DNA from: Garcia nutans
Lineage: Eukaryota > Streptophyta > Magnoliopsida > Malpighiales > Euphorbiaceae
DNA: 64,000 nucleotides
NCBI GenBank assembly: GCA_947685225.1
Contig: CANTUV010000003.1
Coordinates: forward strand, 7,076,001-7,140,000
Direction of reading: 5' to 3'
The position numbers and the translations under genes are program-made. The notes beneath the pieces are model-generated. The model did no database searches, was not told where the DNA came from, and saw only the letters and a program-made list of their open reading frames with translations. Of this stretch, positions 55,096 through 64,000 are shown one piece after another. The first letter of the stretch is position 1. Every line of letters begins with the position of its first letter.

Positions 55096-57280
55096 TGTGA
55101 GCGGGGATTTTTGTCCTCAATCCAGGTGGAATGGTTCTTGCGACTTCGGCACTGTTTAGGCTCGAGGCCTTAGAGAATACGGACCTAAGTCTGGAGAAAA
55201 TGGAGTCACCACTTGGACGGGCTGGGAAAAAAAAAGGGGTGGATGACTCGATTCCTAAGGAATCCCTAACCCCCTAATGGGTTCAGAAAGTTGGGTAAAT
55301 ATGGGGAAGGTGAGAAATGGCCCATTACCCCCACAACGCCTGGTTCAATGGAACCGACCTCCTTTACAGGTCTTAATATTATAAAATTCTTAAATATAAC
55401 AATATTATCCATATTACATGCAACAATTGAAATAAAGCATTATTATATTAAAATCAAAGCAATGTCCAATCAAAACAAATAAATGGACACCCATCCATCA
55501 TCCACATCTAAACTAATAGGAAACTCACCAAAAGGTAGAAACATGCTCTTTACATTGGTCTAAAATATAAAAGCAATTTAAATTACATGATATTTAAATA
55601 ATGAGGTACCCACAAAGTGGAAACACACCTCTTACAACATTTGAAACTCTAAATAATTTGATAGAAGTAAATAACCATTCATCATAAATAAATCATTCAT
55701 CAAAGATATTAAACATCAATCAAAATAGAAAGTAAACATCCATCCATGATAAATTAAATAAATCAAGCATTGAACTTAAATAAATCAAAACATATAATAA
55801 ACTACATAATTAAATAAAGCAAGTAAAGATATAAATTGGGGTTACTGTTTCTATTTAAAATTCTTTAATTAATATATTAGGGTTTTGGAATTTTTAGTAT
55901 TATTAGGGTTTGTTTAACCTACTGTAAAAGTTTTGGAAAATTGGAATGAATTAGGATTTCATGAATCAAATTAGGGTTTTAGGATAATAAAATATTAGGT
56001 TTAGTTCTTGGTTACTGGATTATTGTTTTTAGGCTTACTGTGTTGAGTTTTAATATTTAGGTTTATAAGATTTTAAGGTTTTAAGGATTAGGGTTTAGAA
56101 AAATTAGGGTTTGTGGTTTTACTAGTTTGGGGTTTACTATTTTTGGTTTTGAAGTTGAATTAGGGTTCTTAGTATTTCGAAAAATATATTTGGTTTTAGA
56201 ATTTGAAAAAAACAGTTTATAGTTTTATAAAGCTTTATGTGATTTTTAGAAAATGTAAGATAAATTTAAGGTTTGGATATTTAACAAAATATTTGGGAAT
56301 TTTGGAAAAAAGTGAGAGGAAAACAGTTTAGGGTTTATTAAAAGCTTTTAGAGATAAACAAAACGATTTAAGGTTTTTAGAAACAGAAAAGTATTTTTTT
56401 AGGGTTCAAGGAAATAGAAGGAAAATCTAGGGTTTTAAGGTTTAAAAGAAATAAATTAGGGTTCTTGAGTTTTTAGGAGAAATAGAAGTAACGGTTTAAG
56501 ATTTTTGGAAAGTAAAAGAAACGAATTAGAGTTTTTAAGGTATTTAGAAACAAAAGAAACAAAAGAAACAAATTATTACATATTCAAAAATTAAAGTTTT
56601 GTATGTATATTAGCATGAATCAAAGAAACAAAGCTATGAATAGTTTATGATTAAGGATCAAACCTGCGTAGTTGGTTCCACCAATAAGTTGTTTTCTGGA
56701 TGAACAAAGACAAAGGCAAGATGGCTGCCTTTGATTGCTTGATTGCTTGTTTATTTCTCTCAAAAGTCCGATAGTTTTACAGCCAAGTCCCTTGTTAATC
56801 TCCTAGTTTTTTTCGATTGTCCTCAGTCCAAAGTTCTCCAAAATTTTCGTCCCCTTTCTGTGTTATTTTTAGTCTTATTTATAGAAAATTTCGATGATTA
56901 ATCTTAATTGTTTAAGGAAATTATCATTAATTAGGAAAAGAAAACCGAAACCAAATAGAATTTGGTTTTGGAAAAAATTACTTCGAAAAAGTTTCGCTGG
57001 CGAAAAAACTGTTGCGGGCTGCTGCGAAGGATTGCGAGCGAAATTGGGATGCTGCGTCCAACAGGATTTTCTTGCGGGCGAAATGGCCTTGGCCATTTCG
57101 TCCAACCTTTTTGGTGATGAATTTTTCGTTTGCCGATTTTTATTTTTATTTTTATTATTTTTAAAAATTATAAAAAAATAAATACTAAAACAAATATTAT
57201 TTAATTAAGATAACACAAAAATTATTTTGGACTAAATAAAATATATTGGACCGGACTGGGTCAAAAATTAAGGGTCTACA
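55096..57280 (-). mobile_element. 5' LTR of Tat2
   Basis: 2185 bp. The plus strand reads TGTGAGCGGGG at the left and gggtctaca at the right. It holds the three-unit 'acccac..aaac' repeat (55487-55640) and many 'tttagggtt' words. Embedded at about 55198-55212 is a second sequence close to the primer site (tggagtcaccac). Confidence 0.9.
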
Positions 57281-57381
57281 ATGTGCCACTTGTAAAAGTT
57301 CTTTGGAGGAACCATGCCACTAAGGAAGCGATATGGGAGAGTGAGCAGGCGATGCAGAGCCAGTACTCTCAGTTATTTTAA
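57281..57381 (+). pseudogene. pol: pol 3' end (chromodomain tail), Tekay-old
   Basis: Resumes exactly where 19915 stopped, encoding VPLVKVLWRNHATKEAIWE and ending SQLF-stop at 57379-57381. It matches the end of the young Tekay pol (28850-28950). This shows that 15181-19915 and this segment are one element. Confidence 0.9.
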
Positions 57382-57412
57382 AGTCGATATCAGGTAATTT
57401 CGAGAACGAAAT

Positions 57413-57432
57413 TTTCTTTAAAGGAGAGAGAA
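57413..57432 (+). other. Polypurine tract region, Tekay-old
   Basis: Purine-rich aaaggagagagaa directly before the TGTAACA LTR start, at the same place as 28984-28996. Confidence 0.85.
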
Positions 57433-57433
57433 T

Positions 57434-60229
57434 TGTAACATCTGTAACTTTTAAAAATTAAATTAAATAAATTAAATAAAAAATTTAAATAAAAAATTGA
57501 AGGGATAGAAGTGATAAAATGGATTGTATATGTGACATATATATGAAATATATACAACTTATACAAAAGTCAACATTTAAAGAAGAAAGTCAAAGGTCAA
57601 ATGGCAAAATTATAATTATGCTTTGTAAAATTAAAATTAATTAAATAATTTAAAAATAAGTTATCTATGAATGGAAGATAAAAAAATTAACATTTATAAA
57701 ATAAATAAATAAATAATTAAAAATATTAAAATATTATATATATATATATATGGCCTTAAAATAAGTGGAAAGAAAGAGAAAATCAAAAATTCATATCATC
57801 ATCTTCTTCTTTAAAGGGTGGCTGAACCTCCATGGTTAAAGGAGAAAGGTTTTCTCTTCTTCCACACATTAAGGTTTAAAGGAATTTTCAAGAATTAAGT
57901 GGAGTTTTGGTGATTTCTTCCCTAATTGGTAAGCTTTCTTACCAAATTTCTAAGTTTTATGAAAACTATGAATATGTTGGATTTGGGTATTTGATATAGC
58001 ATGATTTAGTTGCTTAAATGGGGTATGCATGATGCTATTTTGAGTAGGAAGTAATGATTTTTAAGTTAGATGGAAGAAAAGATTAAGTTTGGGTTGAGTT
58101 GGATGAAGAAGATGGTTTAGGGTTATGTGTAAATTGAAAATTTTCAATTATGTATTTTAATTGTTAGAATTAGTGTGTATGATGTTGTTTTGATGCCTAA
58201 ACAAGGATTTTAAAGTCAAATGATGGATTTAATCAAGTTTGTTAGAGATTGAGAGAGGTAGTGTTAAATTTAGGGTTTTGAAAGGGAATTTTCAAAGTAT
58301 GGTTATTTAATTGATTTTAATTTATAAATCATGTTATTAAAAGATTTTAATGATGGAAATGGGCTTAAATTAGCATTTGGAATAAGTTGGAATAAAGAAC
58401 CAAAATTGATGAAGGTTATGGCATTTTAGGATTTTGTTAAAGAATATATTTTTATTGAAATTAATTAGTTAAAACATGTTCTAATATGTTTTTAATGATA
58501 AAAATAAACTTAAAACTCCAATTAAAATGTGAGAATGGAATTCTAATATTACAGTAAAGAAAGGCAAATTTTGGGAAATTTGTAGAAATGTGGTTTAATT
58601 GGAGTTTGATATTTGAAATGCCTTAAAATGTGACTCTAAATGATTTTATTTACTCACATTTTGAATAGGCATTGTTTGGAAGCATTTTGCCCATCCTTAC
58701 TGTTGAAGAGCAATTTGGAAGTGGAAGTTAAAGAAATATTTTAGCTTGAATTTGAGTGTTAATTGAGGTAAGTACATACTTTTGATAATTTAAATATGTT
58801 TGCATTTAATTTGGGCTTAACACATTTTAGATAGAAAATGTGTTAAGCTATTTGGTTATTTGAACATTCATATACATTGTAATATGATATGTAAAATGAT
58901 GTATATGCATTATGTACATTGTGAAAAGCCATGGTTAATGGCCAAAATGAGTGAAATGTGATTTATGTGTATTATGTAAAAATAACCCAAAAATGTTTGG
59001 GTAAATGATTATAATGCTAAATGTCATACATTGTGATGAAATGATGAGATATAATGAATTGAAGTGATTTGGCATTATGATGGATGAGAAATATGAGAAA
59101 AGAGGCAATGAGATAAGGAAAATTGATTATGAAAAATATGAACTATTTGTATGTTGCATAGTATATTATTCAATTTTCATAGTTCTGTATGGTGACATGC
59201 CTATGAGATTATTCTCATCATTTGCCTTCGGAGCTAGACGTTGGGCGTCACTAATATATGATTTTCCTTTGGGCTAGATATTGGACGTCACTATGATTTA
59301 CCTTCGGGCTAAACACTGGGCGTCACTTCCCTTCGGGCTAGACACTGGGTGTCAAATTAAACCAAAACAGTAACTCTGGAATTTGAATAATGTGCTAGGT
59401 TAGTTGGGCTCAATGTGTGTATATGTGTTAATGTGATGTTTAGAAAAATTGATAAATGTGAATTAAAAGGGAAATTACATACTACATTCTGAAATGTCAT
59501 GATACATCATAATGCATTGTCTATATTTTAAAGTTTCATTATTATCAAAGTATATACCACTAGGCTTTTAGCTTAGCACGATTGAATTCATTGCATAGGT
59601 GATAGGGTTAATTCAGTAGATTCAAAAATTTCATCTAGACCTAGTCGGGTCTAGACTTGAGGTTAATTTGAGGTGATTTTGCTGCTTCAAGATCAGAACT
59701 AATTGCCACTATGTATATATTCTATTCTATAGTACATTTTGTCACTATATATATTATGTTTATGTTTTTTAGTGTATTGTAAATTGTAAAGAACATTTTG
59801 GATAAATTGTATAATATGGGAATGTGTATATGTAATTTGATATATATATATATATATGTACATATATATGTTTTGAGAAAATGGGAAGAGTTTAAGAAGT
59901 TTAGGTGAAATATTTGATTTATATTTATTGGGAGTGTATTTTTCTATAGGTTGAGTGTTGTTAAAATTTTTAGGATGTCCAAATTACAGACAAAACTCTG
60001 GCAAATTTTTCTCAGAGATTTTTGTATAAAATACTTATTTTGAGTACTTATAATTAATAAAGAATATTTTATTTATTATTTAAATATACATTTTCAAGTA
60101 TTTAGGAAATTGAAATAGGAATATAAAATTTTTTATTAAACTAAGTTATGGTATTCTTATACTTTATACATGTATTTTACATATACTGGGTGTATGCATT
60201 ATACGTATATAGAGTATAAGAGTGTTACA
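57434..60229 (+). mobile_element. 3' LTR of Tekay-old
   Basis: 2796 bp, TGTAACATCT to AGTGTTACA. Homologous to the minus-strand LTR at 1-1646, and in its last 41 bp to 15181-15221. It has (TA)n tracts at about 57735-57752 and 59838-59858 and a four-unit GC-richer repeat (59224-59354). The motif 'cttttagcttagcacgat' near 59563 parallels 23403 in the young Tekay. The small open frame at 59077-59277 is not a credible gene. Confidence 0.92.
59224..59354 (+). repeat. Four short repeats in the Tekay-old LTR
   Basis: Units near 59224, 59266, 59301 and 59330 read 'ccttcgggctagacactgggcgtcac' with drift. They occupy a position in the LTR similar to the 105-bp repeats of the young Tekay, but are unrelated in sequence. 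Confidence 0.85.
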
Positions 60230-60269
60230 CATTCTATATAGGAGTGGGGACGAAAATTCAAGCTCACAG

Positions 60270-60286
60270 CGGCGACTCCATTGGGT
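60270..60286 (+). other. Decayed tRNA-Arg primer binding site (Tat3)
   Basis: CGGCGACTCCATTGGGT, differing from the Tat2 site at a few positions, including the first base. Confidence 0.7.
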
Positions 60287-61686
60287 ATAAGAGAAGTTGA
60301 TTGCGTTGGTCTTTGTATTATTTTATTCTTTCTTATTATAATATTATCCATTGCATCATTTAGATTGCATTGTACGCGTGAGTTAGGATGCCCATATTAT
60401 GTTGTGTAAAGGATACCATATTTTCACTCAAGGTACGAAGATCAAGCATGGCATAACCACTCATAGCCTTGTACCTTTTGGTATATACTTATTATGGGAG
60501 CCTAAACTTTGCAACCCAAAGACCAAAGCTCATGTAATTGGCCTAGTTACATTCCTTAGGTTTTTACCCAAATGCTTGTTGTTTGACTATGATTGATATA
60601 TCTTGGTCCAAACCATGGTCTATTTGGTTTGTTCTTTTCTAATATGACCTAATTATAAGCTCAAAATGGTTTTATTCTTTTAAGCCAAAACACCAAAAAT
60701 ATTTTAAACTCTTTTTCAAGAAGGTCTTTGGACATGAAATCCTTTTAAGATGGGGTCAAAAATATTTTTCCTCCTTATGCCCCAAACTTAAAGCCCAAAA
60801 TTCATTTCTAAACTTTTTTGCAAAGGGATCCTAAATATTTTCAAAAGATGATCTCAAGACTATTTTTCATGTAAACTTTTATCACAACCTTTTTTTAAAT
60901 GGGCTTACAACTAGTTAGGTCAATTATGATATACCAAAAATCAATTGTGGGCCTAATTTATACCAAGAATTGTTAATTATTAGCTTGTTTGTGGCATGAA
61001 TCATTAATTATTTTTCCAAAGGGAAATGTATTTATGGGCTCCTAAATATTTTCAAAAGATGATCTCAATACTACTTTTCATGTAAACTTTTATCACAACC
61101 TTTTCTTAAATGGGCTTACAACTAGTTAGGTCAATTATGAAATGCCAAAAATCAATTGTGGGCCTAATTTATACCAAGAATTGTTAATTATGGGCTTGTT
61201 TGTGGCATGAATCATTAACTGCTTTTCCAAAGGGAAATCTATTTATGATAAACCATTTAATTTAGTTTTAATCTATAATATAGCAAAAAAAATATTTTCA
61301 GTTGATCCAATGGATTAAGGCTTATTTAATGGGAATTATCATGGACTGACTTCTAAGTTTGAGAATACAATTATTGGTTAAACTGTCCGAGTGAATTTTT
61401 GAAAATAAGGTATCCCATGTTGATATTTTGTTAATCATATGCCTAAGAAAAGAAACTTGCCATTCGAGTGGGGAAGGTATAAGGTTGAAAGGAATGTCCT
61501 AATTATCTTTGTTTATATGTTACTTGTGCATCCATACATACATGCATACATACGTTCACATTACATAGCATTGATCCTTTCTTGCTCACAGACCTACAGT
61601 ATAGTAATTCAAGAGCTTAAGACAATCCGGCCTACGAAAGTGACGTAGAATCCAGTGATGACTCAATCAGCTTCTCACCAAAAGTA
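60287..61686 (+). other. Leader of Tat3 with a tandem duplication
   Basis: Colinear with the Tat1 and Tat2 leaders, except for a direct duplication of about 211 bp (60831-61041 and 61042-61250). It includes a 65-codon open frame at 60399-60596 that I do not call a gene. Confidence 0.8.
60831..61250 (+). repeat. 211-bp direct duplication in the Tat3 leader
   Basis: Both units start 'ctaaatattttcaaaagatg' and contain 'aaaaatcaattgtgggccta'. The homologous stretch is single in Tat1 and Tat2. The units differ at a modest number of positions, so the duplication is not very recent. Confidence 0.88.
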
Positions 61687-63046
61687 ATGGAACCTGAATA
61701 GATTCAGAACATGATGAATGATGCACTCAACTTTGAGATGGAAGAACTAAAGTCCTGGCTGAAACCATGAAAAACTAGCCGGCTACACTATTAGGTAATA
61801 CTCTTGAAACATCTGATAGTTCTAAGAAGTAGAAGGACATGGGAAAGGCTAAGGTAGGTGAGGTAGCCTTTAATGATGACAAGGTGATAATTAATGATGA
61901 TGATGACTGGGCTCAATAATCCAAGCTCCTCAAGATAAAAAGGAAGAAAAGAAGGCTATGGAGAAAACTTAAACTGCGAATCTGGAGAAAATGATTACCA
62001 ATTTGGAGAAGAAGTTCGAAAAGAAGCTGAAGGCTGAGGAGATATTAGAGGTAGACAAGTTATTTGGGCAAGATGAAGAAGTCCCTTACAAGTTCAAAAT
62101 GTCTTCTTTCACTAAGTACAATGGTACAGGAAATCCTCACTTGTATGTTAAGCAGTATATCACTGCAATGCAGTTCGTTCGAGCTACTAAAGCCCAAACT
62201 CTGAGGTATTTTAAGTATTCTTCGGACCCTGCTGTGCAGAATTAGTTTAATACTTTGGAGGAAAGTACTCAAAAAGATTGGGATACGCTATACAAAGCCT
62301 TCATTTAGTAATATAGGTACAATGTCGAATTGGAAGTGACCCTAATGGAGGTGGAAACTATCAGACAAAAGCAAAATGAGAATTTTGTTGACTATGTCAA
62401 GAGGTGGAGAAACAAGGTCACACTGCTTAAGAAGAGACTAGATGAGTCCGACCATATTCGAATCATAGTAATGGGTGTTTGACCCAGCATGCATGAACAG
62501 ATGTCTCACACTCTCATAAGGGATTTCAAAGATCTTCTCAAAGTTGGCTTACAGATAGAAGAATGGGAGAGAAAAGAGTCATTTTTCTAGAAGAAAGAAT
62601 GAGAAGCAAAATTATCAGCCTGGCAGCCAAAGTACACAAAATGCAGTAGATGTCAATACAACTGGTTAAGCAAATAGAAAATAATTCTCAGATCTGGGGA
62701 AACCTTTATCTTGGTTTTCAACAAGCTGTAGAAGAAATAGCTATTACATTGGGACATGAGGCTGACAAATGCTTTTGATACTAAAGTCTTTTGTCAATTT
62801 CATCAGACAGAAGGACATGAGACAGACAAATGCTTGTGACTAAAATATGAAATACAAAATTTGATTGACAGTGAAATGTTTCTTGAACCTAACAAGCCTA
62901 ACATGAAAGATAATCCTTTGCCTAGGTTTAATAGAGTACCACCACCAGCAACTTTTATGATAGGACGAAGATTGAATGAGAATTTTATCTTGCAGTCTTT
63001 TCAAGATATAGATGGAGAAACTACTGAGAAAGGGGTTGCTAGTTGT
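61687..63046 (+). pseudogene. gag: gag remnant, Tat3
   Basis: Starts at ATG 61687 with MEPE followed at once by TAG. The best stretch is 61991-62245, with MITNLEKKFEKKLKAEE and HLYVKQYITAMQFV. Then come the NFVDYVKRWRNK block (about 62380) and CQFHQTEGHETDKC (near 62798). The last recognisable block is PPPATFMIGRRLNENF near 62940-63000. Many stops and frameshifts. Confidence 0.82.
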
Positions 63047-64000
63047 GGCTTTTACCCCTGACATATCCAAGTAGATGAAGCATTTTTGGACTCCAACTCA
63101 ATAAAACTTCCCCTGGCTTATTTGGTTTTTATTTCATTTTCTTTCTTTGGTGTTTTCTAGAATAATTATGTTTTTCAAATTAAGATTGGTTGAATAAATT
63201 ACTTTCATTAAATTTTTAATTATGTTGGTCATTATTCATTTTGGTGCTCAACCAATGACGAATATATCTTGATATTCTTAAATTAGTGTATCTATGCATT
63301 ATAATTCAAATGACTTTACTAGGCAAGGGAGTTTTTCATAGCATTGGGCTGTGTATGCTTACTTAGAGAGGGCTCCTGCATAATTACCTTTATTTAGGTC
63401 CTAATCGATCTTAGAACATACTTTGACAAACTTTCGAGGCAAAATTGAATTCTGCTTATTTAAGGAAGAAATGATCTAGACATTGTTTAGTTAGCCAACA
63501 ACTAGTATCCACCCATGTTAACATTAATCGTTAGTTTCTCCCCTTGAGTCTTAATGACATTTTAGCTTAATTTTTGTTGGCTTAAAGACCCGATAACCTA
63601 ACCTGAGGTATTGTTACACTTTTGACAAATTTGATGATTACTGAGGTAAAGGGGCAAGAAGATCAAGGAAAATATGCATAGTCAAGATCACAAAGATAGT
63701 TGAAGTTTACCTGAACTAGACTTAATATCTCTGATCTCTTTCATCATTGAGATAAAGTCAGGAAAAGAAAGTATTTATCCTAGTCACTCTACTCCACTCA
63801 TCCACTCATCCATATTCAGAAGCATATAATGGTGCAAACAAAATAATTCTCTTGGAGCTAGGACCCAAAAAAAGAGAAAAAAAAAAGAAAAAAGGAAAAA
63901 AGAAGAAAAGAAAAGGAAAACCCTAAAAAGGGCGGTTAACCAAAAAGGTCTGTTCAGAAAGCCAACAGAGTTCTTTTTACCTGAAGCATCAGAAGACTTT
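63047..64000. other. Unassigned sequence after the Tat3 break
   Basis: No coding sense and no similarity to the matching part of Tat1 or Tat2. It is T-rich, then purine-rich (63868-63925, oligo-A/G), followed by 'ccctaaaaagggcggttaac', which recalls 3' UTRs of other Tat-type elements. It may be the 3' region of a Tat element joined by deletion, or another insertion. Confidence 0.4.

Larger units (their letters stand above)
19916..57280 (-). mobile_element. Tat2: Tat-lineage Ty3/gypsy element with nested insertions
   Basis: Both LTRs are in the window. The 3' LTR is split into 19916-20625 and 41794-42736 by the Athila block; the 5' LTR is 55096-57280. Without the insertions the element is about 16.2 kb. 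Order on the minus strand: LTR, tRNA-Arg primer site, leader, gag, PR, RT, RNase H, aRNH, INT, antisense gene pair, tandem-repeat 3' UTR, PPT, LTR. It is inserted in the Tekay-old pol end, opposite to Tekay transcription, with flanks aggtg/atgtg. Confidence 0.9.
60230..63046 (+). mobile_element. Tat3: 5' part of a plus-strand Tat element
   Basis: The last 39 bp of a Tat LTR (60230-60268, ending ctcaca), a diverged primer site, leader and gag. Tekay-old is inserted in this LTR, so the rest of the LTR lies beyond the left window edge. Tat3 is thus the oldest layer seen. Similarity to Tat1 and Tat2 stops at about 63046. Confidence 0.82.

Overview
The window is plant nuclear DNA, almost certainly from a eudicot. 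It is AT-rich and consists of retrotransposons inserted into one another. I see no free-standing host gene, no rRNA or tRNA gene, and no prokaryotic signal. The plant assignment rests on Tat, Athila and Tekay lineage Ty3/gypsy proteins, a plant RTE-type LINE with a (TTG)n tail, plant tRNA-Arg and tRNA-iMet primer sites, and plant mobile domain (PMD) and DUF7745-like reading frames. I cannot name the species.

The layout reads as a five-level nest. (0) Tat3, plus strand: its last 39 LTR bases are at 60230-60268, followed by leader and a broken gag to about 63046. (1) A decayed Tekay chromovirus, 'Tekay-old', plus strand, lies inside the Tat3 5' LTR; its pieces are 15181-19915 and 57281-60229. 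(2a) Tat1, minus strand, 1647-15180, sits in the Tekay-old 5' LTR and runs off the left edge. (2b) Tat2, minus strand, 19916-57280, sits in the Tekay-old chromodomain region. (3a) A Tekay-type LTR on the minus strand, 1-1646, has entered Tat1. (3b) An Athila element, plus strand, 20626-41793, lies in the left LTR of Tat2. (4a) A complete young Tekay, 21413-31726, lies in Athila with a perfect AATAT target duplication. (4b) An RTE LINE, 35758-39034, lies in the Athila 3' region.

Tat1 and Tat2 encode gag, protease, reverse transcriptase, RNase H, a second archaeal-type RNase H and integrase on the minus strand. On the opposite strand, between the end of pol and the 3' LTR, both carry a two-gene module: a multi-exon PMD gene and a two-exon DUF7745-like gene, with TATA-like boxes upstream where the start is visible. 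Tat2 shows that a roughly 65-bp tandem array and a cluster of short palindromes also lie in this 3' region. This antisense module is the most interesting content of the window.

Every coding region is broken by stops or frameshifts. Several stops are CAG to TAG changes, as expected from cytosine methylation of silenced DNA. The young Tekay has LTRs differing by only 17 substitutions and one indel, by eye, over about 2.73 kb. It still has at least four stops and two frameshifts, one stop shared with Tekay-old, so it was probably defective when it moved.
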